DNA from: Bog-375 sp049698695
GTDB taxonomy: Bacteria > Acidobacteriota > Terriglobia > Bryobacterales > Bryobacteraceae
Direction of reading: 5' to 3'
Length of the DNA: 64,000 nucleotides
Assembly: GCA_049698695.1 (NCBI GenBank)
Contig: JBAVYH010000067.1
Span: 1 to 64,000, forward strand
A program made the translations under genes and the position numbers. The notes under the pieces are model-generated. The model was given only the letters and a program-made list of their open reading frames with translations, was not told the origin of the DNA and searched no databases. Shown here piece by piece: positions 18,910 through 27,163 of the stretch; within the stretch, counting starts at the first letter, position 1, and each line of letters begins with the position of its first letter.

Positions 18910-21354
18910 ATGCGATACGGCTATTTTGACGATCATGAGCGGGAATATGTAATTACTCAGCCAGATACTCCGCTGCCGTGGATCAACTACCTGGGATGCC
19001 AGGCGTACTTCGGCATTATTTCGAATACAGCGGGTGGTTACTCGTTTTATCGGGATGCGCGGCTGCGCCGCATCACGCGCGGGCGGTACAACAACGTTCC
19101 GCTGGATGACGGCGGGCGGTACATCTACATCCGCGACGACGAAAGCGGGGAATACTGGTCGCCATCCTGGATGCCCACGTGCCGCGATCTGGAGCAGTAC
19201 ACATGCCGTCACGGCATGGGTTACTCGACGATTGGCGCGAAGTATGGCGGCATTTCGGCCAGCACGCGCTATTTTGTGCCGCTCGACGAGACGCTCGAAG
19301 TTTGGCAAGTGACGTTGCGGAATGACCGGCTCACGCCGGCTGCGCTCTCGGTCTTTTCACTGGTGGAGTTCTGCCTCTGGGATGCACAGGACGACGCCAC
19401 CAACTTTCAGCGCAATTTCAGCATCGGGCAAGTGGAGATCGAAGACGAGGTCATCTATCACAAGACCGAATACCGCGAGCGGCGCGATCATTTCGCCTGG
19501 TTCGCCTGTTCGGATCCCCTGGCCGGCTTCGATACGCAGCGCGAAGCTTTTCTCGGGCCGTGGCGCGGGTGGGACAAACCGGCCGTGGTGGAACGCGGCA
19601 AGGCTTCCAACTCTCACGCGCACGGCTGGTCGCCCATCGGCAGCCACCATGTGAAACTGGTGCTCCAGCCCGGAGAAACGCACCAGATGGTTTTTGTTTT
19701 GGGTTATCACGAGAACCCGAAGGATCAGAAATTCGATCCGCCGGGCTCGCAGACGGTCAATAAGAAAACCGTGAAGCCGGTGATTGCCCGGTACCGCAAC
19801 TTAGTTAATGTGGATGCGGCGTTCGACAAGCTGCGCGCGTACTGGGATGGCTTGCTGGGAATCTGCCAGGTGACCACGCCGGATATTCACACCGACCGCA
19901 TGGTGAACATATGGAACGCGTACCAGTGCATGGCCACGTTCAACATGTCGCGGTCGGCATCGTTCTACGAATCGGGGATTGGCCGCGGCTTGGGCTTTCG
20001 CGATTCGAACCAGGACTTACTCGGCTTTGTGCAGATGGTGCCGGAGCGCGCCCGCGAGCGCATCCTGGACCTGGCCGCTACGCAGCTTCCCGCCGGCGGC
20101 GCCTATCACCAGTACCAGCCGCTGACCAAAAAAGGGAACAACGACATCGGCGGCAATTTCAACGACGATCCTCACTGGCTGATCATCGGCGTCGCGGCCT
20201 ACCTGAAAGAGACCGGCGACTGGAGCATTCTGGACGAGCCGGTCGAGTTCGACAACCAGCCGGGCAGCGCGCAACCGCTGTATGAGCACCTGCGGCGCAG
20301 TTTCCATTACACGCTGGAGAGGCTGGGGCCGCACGGTCTGCCGCTAATTGGCCGTGCCGATTGGAACGACTGCCTGAACCTGAACTGCTTCTCCGACACG
20401 CCCGGCCAGTCGTTCCAGACCACGACGAACAAGGAAGGCAAGGTGGCCGAATCGGTTTTCATTGCCGGCCTGTTTGTGCTGGCAGCCAAGGAGCTGGCTG
20501 CGATCGCGCAGCGGCGCGGATTGAAGGACGAGGCGAAGGCCTGCCTCGCTCAGGGCGCGCGCATGGAAGAGACGGTGCGCCAGCACGGCTGGGACGGCGA
20601 ATGGTTCGTTCGCGCCTACGATGACTCGGGGCAGAAGATCGGCTCGAAGGAATGCGCGGAAGGCAAGATTTTTATCGAGACGCAGGGCTTTTGCGTGCTG
20701 GCGGGGATTGGCCTCGAAGACGGGCGCGCGCGGCAGGCGCTGGATTCGGTGCGGAAACACCTGGCGACGCCGCACGGCATCGTGCTGCAGCAGCCGGCAT
20801 ATTCGCGCTATTACCTCAACCTCGGCGAAATTTCCTCCTACCCGCCCGGCTACAAGGAGAATGCCGGGATCTTCTGTCATAACAATCCGTGGGTGATCAT
20901 CGCGGAAGCGACGGCAGGCGATGGCGACAACGCGCATGACTATTACTCGCGGATCAACCCATCGGCCCGCGAAGGAATCAGCGATGTGCACCGCTGCGAA
21001 CCGTACGTGTATGCGCAGATGATCGCCGGCCGCGACGCTCCCACGCACGGAGAAGCCAAGAACTCCTGGCTGACCGGTACGGCGGCGTGGAATTACTATG
21101 CCATCACGCAATGGATTCTGGGGATTCGGCCGGAGCATGACGGACTGCGTATCGCGCCGGTGGTTCCGGAGCGCTGGCAGGGCTTTACGGCCGTCCGGAA
21201 ATTCCGCGGCGTCACCTACCGGATCACAGTGCGCCGTGCCGGCAAGGGCAACACAGTAAGCCTGTCAGTGGATGGAAAGCCGATTGAGGGCGCAGTGATT
21301 CCACCGCCTCCTGTCGGCCGCAAGGAAGTGACCGTCGAAGTAAAACTGGGATAG
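18910..21354 (+). CDS. GH94 cellobiose phosphorylase
   Basis: An 814-residue family GH94 enzyme that cleaves cellobiose with phosphate into alpha-glucose-1-phosphate and glucose, saving ATP. The N-terminal beta-sandwich begins MRYGYFDDHEREYVITQPDT. The (alpha/alpha)6 catalytic barrel carries SASFYESGIGRGLGFRDSNQDLL, where RGLGFRDSNQD holds the general acid Asp, and LPLIGRADWNDCLNLN. The C-terminal NSWLTGTAAWNYYAITQWILG is also typical. GGAG sits seven bases before the ATG. No signal peptide, so it is cytosolic. A transporter is not seen nearby. Confidence 0.94.
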   Translation: MRYGYFDDHEREYVITQPDTPLPWINYLGCQAYFGIISNTAGGYSFYRDARLRRITRGRYNNVPLDDGGRYIYIRDDESGEYWSPSWMPTCRDLEQYTCRHGMGYSTIGAKYGGISASTRYFVPLDETLEVWQVTLRNDRLTPAALSVFSLVEFCLWDAQDDATNFQRNFSIGQVEIEDEVIYHKTEYRERRDHFAWFACSDPLAGFDTQREAFLGPWRGWDKPAVVERGKASNSHAHGWSPIGSHHVKLVLQPGETHQMVFVLGYHENPKDQKFDPPGSQTVNKKTVKPVIARYRNLVNVDAAFDKLRAYWDGLLGICQVTTPDIHTDRMVNIWNAYQCMATFNMSRSASFYESGIGRGLGFRDSNQDLLGFVQMVPERARERILDLAATQLPAGGAYHQYQPLTKKGNNDIGGNFNDDPHWLIIGVAAYLKETGDWSILDEPVEFDNQPGSAQPLYEHLRRSFHYTLERLGPHGLPLIGRADWNDCLNLNCFSDTPGQSFQTTTNKEGKVAESVFIAGLFVLAAKELAAIAQRRGLKDEAKACLAQGARMEETVRQHGWDGEWFVRAYDDSGQKIGSKECAEGKIFIETQGFCVLAGIGLEDGRARQALDSVRKHLATPHGIVLQQPAYSRYYLNLGEISSYPPGYKENAGIFCHNNPWVIIAEATAGDGDNAHDYYSRINPSAREGISDVHRCEPYVYAQMIAGRDAPTHGEAKNSWLTGTAAWNYYAITQWILGIRPEHDGLRIAPVVPERWQGFTAVRKFRGVTYRITVRRAGKGNTVSLSVDGKPIEGAVIPPPPVGRKEVTVEVKLG

Positions 21355-21362
21355 GCCCCCGG

Positions 21363-21454
21363 CGGCTTGTGGGGCAAATTGCCCCACAAGCCGAAGCGGC
21401 GATGCCCTGAAATCAAGCACTTATGTTTCTCCCGTGGGGCAATTTCGCCCCACG
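21363..21454. repeat. two related GGGGCAA..GCCCC hairpins
   Basis: CGGCTTGTGGGGC (21363-21375) pairs perfectly with GCCCCACAAGCCG (21381-21393). A second hairpin, CGTGGGGC (21433-21440) with GCCCCACG (21447-21454), shares the tGGGGCaatt core. They follow the GH94 stop and could terminate it; paired similar hairpins also resemble a dispersed repeat. Confidence 0.6.
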
Positions 21455-21564
21455 CAGGTGCCTTTCGGGAGCCAAGAGACTGCCTCCGATCCGATTATCT
21501 CGCGGGAGGTGTTCCGATTGCTCCGGGGAGCCGGCCGGAGAGAGAGTAAATCATTGATCATCCA

Positions 21565-21601
21565 GGAGTAAAGGAAAATGCAGCAGGCTGTGATTGTGTG
21601 A
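21565..21601 (+). pseudogene. orphan ribosome site and 7-codon start (thiolase-like)
   Basis: AGGAGTAAAGGAAA is followed by ATG at 21578, reading MQQAVIV and then TGA (21599-21601). Changing that one stop base would continue with Ser-Ser-Ala-Arg-Pro. VIVSxAR is how acetyl-CoA acetyltransferases begin. Immediately afterwards the sequence turns into the GGGCATGCCC repeat. This may be the stump of a deleted thiolase gene; a leader peptide is an alternative. Too short for certainty. Confidence 0.3.
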
Positions 21602-21618
21602 AGTGCGCGCCCGAAGCC

Positions 21619-21669
21619 GGGCGGGCATGCCCAAGGCGTGCCCGGCCCCTACGATTCCGTCGTAGGGGC
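21619..21669. repeat. palindromic repeat, GGGCATGCCC family
   Basis: GGGCATGCCC is followed by GCCCCTACG (21645-21653), pairing with CGTAGGGGC (21661-21669) around a short loop. These are the same building blocks as the 3683-3735 element, in rearranged order. It lies in the gap before the convergent M13 peptidase gene. Confidence 0.55.
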
Positions 21670-21746
21670 GAGGCATGTCACGCACTCGGGCTGCGCTGCA
21701 GACCCTTCGCAATTGCGAAGGGCTCACTCAGGTAAAGCAGCAGCCG

Positions 21747-23759
21747 CTACCACACCCGGCAGGCGTTGGCGCTGACCATGGGCTGACCGGCCTTGCAGGA
21801 GAACGCCTTCTCAAACTCGGGCATGTTCTCGATGGTGCCGATGACGCGGACGCGGCCGGGCGAATGGGGATCGGTGAAAGCGCGCTGGCGCGCCTCCTGC
21901 GGCGCCTGATTCTGGCACCAGACCTGGGCAAACCCCACGAAGAAGCGCTGTTCGGGCGTATATCCGTCGATGGTGGCACCTTTGCCGTTGAGCGCATTTT
22001 CCATTGCCATGTAAGCGACGCGCGCGCCGCCATTATCGGCCGTGTTCTCGCCCAGGGTCAGCTTGCCATTCACCTTCACGTCGTCGACCGCCGTAAAGCC
22101 GGAGTATTCGTCGGCGATGCAGGCGGCGCGTTTTTCGAAGGCGGCGGCGTCGGCCGGCGTCCACCAGTCGCGCAGATTCCCATCACCATCGAATTTGCGG
22201 CCCTGATCGTCGAACCCATGCGTCATTTCGTGGCCGATCACGGCGCCGATGGCGCCGTAGTTCAAAGCCATGTCGCGCTGCGGATCGAAGAACGGCGGCT
22301 GCAGGATGCCGGCCGGGAAATTGATGCTATTCAACGATGGGGAGTAGAACGCATTCACCGTAGGCGCCGTCATGTTCCATTCGGTTTTGTCGGTGGGCTT
22401 GCCGATCTTGTCGAGGTTGCGCTGCCGCATGGCCTCGCCCATACGCATGGCGTTGCCCAGGTAGTCGTCGCGCGCAATCGTCACCTCGCTGTAGTCGCGC
22501 CACTTCTTGGGGTAGCCCACATTGTTGGTGATGGCGGCCAGTTTGGCCAGTGCAGCCTTCCTGGTATCTTCCGTCATCCACGACAGTGTCTGGATGTCCT
22601 GCCCCAAGGCCTTGTCCAACTGGTCCACCAGGTCGGTGATCTGCCGCTTGGCGTCGGGGCCGAAGGCGGCGTCGATATACTGCTGGCCCAGCAGGTCGCC
22701 CAGGCCGCGGTCCACCGTTTGCACGCAGCGGAACTGGCGCGGGCGTTGTTCACGGGCGCCAGTCAGGTACCGCCCCCAGAATGCGAAGTTTTCCTGTTCG
22801 AACGGCTCGGAAAGAGAATCCGCGAAGCGGTGCAGCAGGTGGAAGGTCAGGTAGGCGCGGAAGGCCTCCATCGGCTGGTTCACGATGCCGGCCGCAATCC
22901 CTTTCAAGAAATCGGGACTGCTGACGTTGAGCGACTCGAAATCCGGTGCATTCATGGCCTTAAAATAGGCGTCCCAGTCGAAGGGGACCAGCTCGGCGAG
23001 TGCCGCGCGGGTCATCATGTGATAGCGCTTGAGCGGGTCGCGCATGCTGACGCGGTCGGTCGAATTCTGCGCCAGAATGGTTTCCAAATCCAGGACCATC
23101 TGCGCGTGGGCCTTGGCCGCGTCGGCAGTTTCGCCCGCCAGTACCAGCATCTTGGCGATGTGTTCCACGTAGCGCTGGCGGGTTTCCACCGACTTCGGAT
23201 CGGTCTTCAAATAGTAATCGCGATCGGGAAGCGAGAGCCCGCCCTGCTGAATGTTGGCGATGGTGCGGTTGGAATCCTTGTAGTCCGCCTGCGAGCCAAA
23301 CATGAAAAATGCGTTCACGCCCAGGCGATGGAGTCGCACCGTTTCGTCGAAGAGGCTGGCGTGGTCCGTGATTGCGTTGATCTGTTCGAGTTCTGGCTTC
23401 AGCGGCGCGAGGCCTTTCTCGTTGATCGTCGCGGTATCCATGCAACTGGCGAACTCATCGCCGATCTTTTGCCCGGCGGCGCTGCGGCCCGGTTTCACCA
23501 CCGCCGCGGCTTCGAGAATCTGGAGCAGCACCTTTTCGTTGCGCTCGCCGAGCTCGGTGAAGCGGGCATAGCGCGAGTGGTCGGCGGGAAGCGGGTGCGC
23601 AGCCATCCAATTGGCGCAGGCGTATTGATAGAAATCGACGCAGGGGTTCACCGATTTGTCGATCGTGCTGGCGTCGAAACCGGAGCCAGGCACAGCCGGG
23701 TCGGCCGCCAGAGCCACCAGCGGCAGGAACAGCGTAGCAAGCAGGAAACGAGCATACAT
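21747..23759 (-). CDS. pepO: M13 family zinc endopeptidase (PepO/neprilysin-like)
   Basis: A 670-residue secreted metallopeptidase degrading peptides outside the cytoplasm. A signal peptide (MYARFLLATLFLPLVALAA) is followed by the M13 N-terminal domain starting at NPCVDFYQYACANWM. Zinc site HEMTHGFDDQGR lies near residue 510, with the third ligand in GENTADNGG and the substrate-binding NAFYSP. The C-terminus ends CRVW, matching the family's C-x-x-W. It is a single gene, with a palindromic repeat element upstream. Length is normal. Confidence 0.95.
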   Translation of the reverse strand: MYARFLLATLFLPLVALAADPAVPGSGFDASTIDKSVNPCVDFYQYACANWMAAHPLPADHSRYARFTELGERNEKVLLQILEAAAVVKPGRSAAGQKIGDEFASCMDTATINEKGLAPLKPELEQINAITDHASLFDETVRLHRLGVNAFFMFGSQADYKDSNRTIANIQQGGLSLPDRDYYLKTDPKSVETRQRYVEHIAKMLVLAGETADAAKAHAQMVLDLETILAQNSTDRVSMRDPLKRYHMMTRAALAELVPFDWDAYFKAMNAPDFESLNVSSPDFLKGIAAGIVNQPMEAFRAYLTFHLLHRFADSLSEPFEQENFAFWGRYLTGAREQRPRQFRCVQTVDRGLGDLLGQQYIDAAFGPDAKRQITDLVDQLDKALGQDIQTLSWMTEDTRKAALAKLAAITNNVGYPKKWRDYSEVTIARDDYLGNAMRMGEAMRQRNLDKIGKPTDKTEWNMTAPTVNAFYSPSLNSINFPAGILQPPFFDPQRDMALNYGAIGAVIGHEMTHGFDDQGRKFDGDGNLRDWWTPADAAAFEKRAACIADEYSGFTAVDDVKVNGKLTLGENTADNGGARVAYMAMENALNGKGATIDGYTPEQRFFVGFAQVWCQNQAPQEARQRAFTDPHSPGRVRVIGTIENMPEFEKAFSCKAGQPMVSANACRVW

Positions 23760-23840
23760 AGGGATTAAACCGAACCTTTCTTTCTCTCTATCATTGAATC
23801 AGGTCTCAGACCGTTTGATCCGGCGCGCCTGGGGCAAACC

Positions 23841-23885
23841 ACTCCCTTACGGTCATGGCTCCGTTCGGAGCCGCGCGCGTCAGCA
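23841..23885. repeat. degraded CTCCCTGACGG-family palindrome
   Basis: ACTCCCTTACGGTC then GGCTCCGTTCGGAGCC and a mismatched right arm (gcgcgcgtcag). It is recognisable as a decayed copy of the element at 11091 but with several substitutions. It lies between the M13 peptidase start and the end of the AI-2E-family gene. Confidence 0.5.
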
Positions 23886-23924
23886 AGCTGCCTGGCAATC
23901 GCATCGTATCTCACGGTCATAAAC

Positions 23925-25100
23925 TCAGTCGCCCAAAAACTTGCCGATGGGCCGCAAGCCCTTGACGTTATCACATACGGCTTTGATCGCAGCGGTCATG
24001 GGAATCGCCAGCAGCAGGCCTGGTGCATCCCAGAGAAAGCCCCACAGCATCAACGAAAACGTAACCACCAACGGATTGAGATGGACGCGCGAGCCCACCA
24101 CCTTCGGGTACAGCAGGTTCAGCGCCACCAGGTGGAGCAGCGCTACCACGCCGACCACGCCGACGTAGACCGGAACCCGGTTGATGGCCAGCGCCGAAAA
24201 CAGCGGCGGCGCCATGGCCAGCGGCAAGCCCACATAAGGCACCAGGCTCAGAAAGCCGCTGATCGGGCCCACCAGCATGGGATACGGCAGACGCATTGCC
24301 CAGAACAGGAGCGAGCTGGTCACGGCCAGCAGAAACCCGAGCACGAAGTTACCCACCACGAACGCCCGCACCATCTCGGCCACGCCTTCCAGGCTGCGGG
24401 CGGCCACCAGGCGGTCCTCGCCGTGGAAGAACTGGAGGAAGCTGCGGTTGATGTGGTCGCGCCAGCTCAGCATGAAGTAAACCAGAAACGGGACGAAAGA
24501 AACCGTCAGCGCAATCTGATAAAAGGAGCCGACGTTGGCGGAAATGAAATCGGCCAGCGGCGTTCGCTCTTCGTGAATGCGCACTTCCTGAATGGCGGCG
24601 GGTTGGGCCGGTGGCGGCGGCTGCGCTTTGGCGCGTTTGCCCCCGCGCGGCGGCGCCGGCGGCGGCTGCGTTTGTGGTTGCTGCTGCTGTTTGGTGAGCG
24701 CGAGCAGGCGCCACGTCTGTTGCTCGGCATCGTCCACCTTCCGCTGCACGCCCTCCACAATCTGGCCGATGCGCTCGCTGTAGCGCGGCAGGTCCCGGGT
24801 CAGCACGGCCAATTGCGCGTAGGCTCCCGCTCCGGCCACGTACAGGAAGAGCAGCGCCACGGTGCACACCACGAAGCTGGCCAGGGGCCGCGGAAAGCGA
24901 ATGCGCGTCAGCAGCGCCACAAAGGGCTCCAGAATGAAAGCGATGATGACCGCCACGATTGAGGTGATGAAGAAGACGCGGCCGTAGTACAACACCGCGA
25001 TCGCCACGCCGATCGCCACCACGGGCATGGCAAACTGGCGGCCGTCGTGTGCGCCTTTGGCCGCGTTGGCGGCGGTGCCGGACTGAGTAATCGGCCCCAC
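23925..25100 (-). CDS. AI-2E/PerM family transporter
   Basis: A 391-residue polytopic membrane protein of the AI-2E exporter (PerM/TqsA) family: two hydrophobic helices near residues 25-95, then a long loop, then about five helices with SFVPFLVYFMLSW, GFLSLVPYVGLPLA and LNPLVVTFSLMLWGF. The loop holds an unusual Gln/Pro/Ala/Lys-rich stretch (about residues 135-170) not found in typical members. The start appears to be GTG 25100; no strong ribosome site is seen. It is divergent from ruvX across a 69-base gap. The transported substrate is unknown; many family members are not AI-2 exporters. Confidence 0.87.
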   Translation of the reverse strand: MGPITQSGTAANAAKGAHDGRQFAMPVVAIGVAIAVLYYGRVFFITSIVAVIIAFILEPFVALLTRIRFPRPLASFVVCTVALLFLYVAGAGAYAQLAVLTRDLPRYSERIGQIVEGVQRKVDDAEQQTWRLLALTKQQQQPQTQPPPAPPRGGKRAKAQPPPPAQPAAIQEVRIHEERTPLADFISANVGSFYQIALTVSFVPFLVYFMLSWRDHINRSFLQFFHGEDRLVAARSLEGVAEMVRAFVVGNFVLGFLLAVTSSLLFWAMRLPYPMLVGPISGFLSLVPYVGLPLAMAPPLFSALAINRVPVYVGVVGVVALLHLVALNLLYPKVVGSRVHLNPLVVTFSLMLWGFLWDAPGLLLAIPMTAAIKAVCDNVKGLRPIGKFLGD

Positions 25101-25169
25101 GATGCAAACCGGACCTTTTGTCTCGAATGTAACATGCGGGCGCGGTTAGAGCACGTGCACGCGTCTATA

Positions 25170-25604
25170 ATGTTAGAGGAATTGACTGGCGCGCATTCCC
25201 GCATCCTGGCACTCGATCTCGGCAAGCGGCGCATCGGCCTCGCCATCAGCGATCCGCTGGGCATCACCGCCCAAGGTCTTCCCAACCTGGAGCGCGCCAA
25301 CAAGCGTTCCGATCTGGAGGCGCTGGAGAGGCTGGCGCGGGATCGCGAGGTGGGCTTGTTCCTGATGGGCAACCCCATCAACATGGGCGGCAACGAGGGC
25401 CGGCAATCGGCGTGGGTGCGCGACTTTGCAGGGGCGCTGGAGCGGCGCACCGGCGTGCCGGTGAAGCTGTGGGATGAGCGGCTCACCACCGTGGAGGCCG
25501 GCCGCGTGCTGCGCGCCAGCGGCATCAGCATCCAAAAGCGCGCCGCCGCGGTCGACCGGCTTTCCGCCGTCATCCTGCTGCAGAGCTATCTCGATTCGTT
25601 ATGA
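25170..25604 (+). CDS. ruvX: RuvX/YqgF Holliday-junction-resolvase-like nuclease
   Basis: A 144-residue RNase H-fold protein with a role in 16S rRNA 5'-end processing and possibly DNA junction cleavage. It shows ILALDLGKRRIGLAISDP with the first catalytic Asp, GNPINMGG, WDERLTTVEA with the second acidic pair, and DRLSAVILLQSYL. The start is ambiguous: ATG 25170 is part of a TATAAT hexamer (25166-25171). If that is the -10 box, translation must begin at the TTG at 25182. Its stop overlaps the mltG ATG, so the two are coupled. Confidence 0.9.
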   Translation: MLEELTGAHSRILALDLGKRRIGLAISDPLGITAQGLPNLERANKRSDLEALERLARDREVGLFLMGNPINMGGNEGRQSAWVRDFAGALERRTGVPVKLWDERLTTVEAGRVLRASGISIQKRAAAVDRLSAVILLQSYLDSL

Positions 25605-26590
25605 AAATCGCGCGTCGTATCGGCGTAGTGATCCTGGCCGGCGTGGCCTTCGCAGGCTGGTGCGGCTGGCGGCTCACCCGGCCTTACCGGGCGTTCGGCG
25701 CGGAGACCTTCGTCGAATTCCCGCGCGGCACCGGCTCCTCCGCCATGGCCGCGGCCCTGGCCCAGGCAGGTGTGATCCGCAGCCGATGGGACTTTCTGCT
25801 GGCAAGGGTTCTCTCGCCCGCGCGCAAGCTCCGCGCCGGCGAATACCGCTTCGATCGGGCGGCATCGCCGCTCGAAGTCTTCGACCGCATTGCGCGCGGC
25901 GACGTCTTCTATTACACGCTGGTGGTGCCGGAGGGCAAGAACATGTTCGATATTGCCGCCGCCGCCGCGAAGCTGGGGCTTTTCAGCGCGTCCGACTTCC
26001 TCGATGCGGCGCGCGATCCGTCGCTGATTCGCGATCTCGACCCCAATGCCCCCACGCTCGAAGGCTACCTGTTTCCCAGCTCGTACCGGTTGAACCGCCA
26101 CGCCACTGCCGCCGGGCTGTGCCGCATGATGACCGCGCGCTTCCGCGATGCCTGGAAAAGCCTGGATGTCGCCGCGCCGGCGCATCGCACGGTCACCCTG
26201 GCGTCGCTGGTGGAGAAAGAAAGCAAGCTGCCCGCCGAGCGACCGCGCATTGCCGCCGTCTTCGCCAACCGCCTGCGGCTGGGAATGACGCTCGATTGCG
26301 ACCCGTCCACCATTTACGCAGCGCTGGTGGAGCAGCGCTACCGCGGCACGATTCACCGCTCCGATCTCGAAAGCGGCAACCCGTACAATACTTACCGCCA
26401 CGCGGGGTTGCCGCCAGGCCCGATTGCCAATCCGGGTCTCGATGCCATTCGCGCCGTGCTGGCGCCGGCCGATACCGATGCGCTCTACTTCGTGCTGCGT
26501 CCCGATGGTTCCGGCGCCCACCAGTTCTCCAGCAACATGGCGGCCCACCAGGCCGCCGTTGCCCTGTACCGCCGTGCCAAGAAAAAGTAG
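25601..26590 (+). CDS. mltG: endolytic murein transglycosylase MltG
   Basis: A 329-residue inner-membrane-anchored YceG-like lytic transglycosylase that cuts nascent peptidoglycan and sets glycan strand length. A single N-terminal helix (VVILAGVAFAGWCGW) is followed by a LysM-like part (VVPEGKNMFDIAAAA) and the catalytic domain: EGYLFPSSYRL, ASLVEKESKLPAERP with the active Glu, YNTYRHAGLPPGPIANPGL and FVLRPDGSGAHQFS. It overlaps ruvX by four bases and the next gene by 17. The ruvX-mltG pairing is common. Confidence 0.94.
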   Translation: MKIARRIGVVILAGVAFAGWCGWRLTRPYRAFGAETFVEFPRGTGSSAMAAALAQAGVIRSRWDFLLARVLSPARKLRAGEYRFDRAASPLEVFDRIARGDVFYYTLVVPEGKNMFDIAAAAAKLGLFSASDFLDAARDPSLIRDLDPNAPTLEGYLFPSSYRLNRHATAAGLCRMMTARFRDAWKSLDVAAPAHRTVTLASLVEKESKLPAERPRIAAVFANRLRLGMTLDCDPSTIYAALVEQRYRGTIHRSDLESGNPYNTYRHAGLPPGPIANPGLDAIRAVLAPADTDALYFVLRPDGSGAHQFSSNMAAHQAAVALYRRAKKK

Positions 26591-27062
26591 CACCGGGCAG
26601 GTTGGCCGCCCTTCCGCCAAGCGCCGGCTGGCCGAGTACCTGGCGCGGCGGCAGCCCGCGCGCATCACCGAGGCCATTTGGCTCGAGGCGCGCGCCGATC
26701 TTGCCCCCGTCTCCGACAGTTACCTGCGCGACCTGCTGCAGACCACGGGTATTCCTTTCGACCAGCCATGGGCCGGCATCCGTCAGCACACCTTCGAGGA
26801 ATTGGAAGGCTCCTTACGCGAAATCCTGGAAGTCTATCTCGGCGCCCAAGCCGCGGGTGACCGCGAGCGCGCCCGCTACGCCCGGCGCCAGGTGATCGCC
26901 GCCAAAGACCGCGCAAAGTTCGCTTCGCGCAACCCGCGCATCGGCCCGGAAAAACGCGCGCAAAAAGAAGAGATGGCCCAGTGGATGCTGGTGTGGCTGG
27001 AAAACCCCGAGGTGTTTCCAGCCTGGGTGGAAGCCCGCAAACGGTTGCAGGCAGGAGTGTGA
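26574..27062 (+). CDS. conserved hypothetical protein
   Basis: A 162-residue charged protein from a GTG at 26574 that overlaps the end of mltG by 17 bases. It contains RRLAEYLARRQPARITEAIW, then DLAPVSDSYLRDLLQTTGI and a highly basic segment (ERARYARRQVIAAKDRAK). The composition predicts mostly helices and no membrane segment. Function not recognised. Coupling to ruvX-mltG suggests a role around the cell wall or nucleic acids, but this rests on position alone. The start is not certain, as no ribosome site is visible. Confidence 0.65.
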   Translation: MPRKSSTGQVGRPSAKRRLAEYLARRQPARITEAIWLEARADLAPVSDSYLRDLLQTTGIPFDQPWAGIRQHTFEELEGSLREILEVYLGAQAAGDRERARYARRQVIAAKDRAKFASRNPRIGPEKRAQKEEMAQWMLVWLENPEVFPAWVEARKRLQAGV

Positions 27063-27163
27063 GCGGAGCACGCGGTGTTTGCCGAACCGCGGGCCGCGGC
27101 GCTTCATAGCGTCAGACTACGTCTTGTCTTGGAACTCCCGAACGGCCTGATCCGACCGCTCGA

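Noticed and set aside
21675..23768. 697-residue open frame on the plus strand opposite the M13 peptidase
   Set aside because: The minus strand has a complete M13 peptidase with zinc motif and signal peptide; the plus frame is antisense low-complexity.
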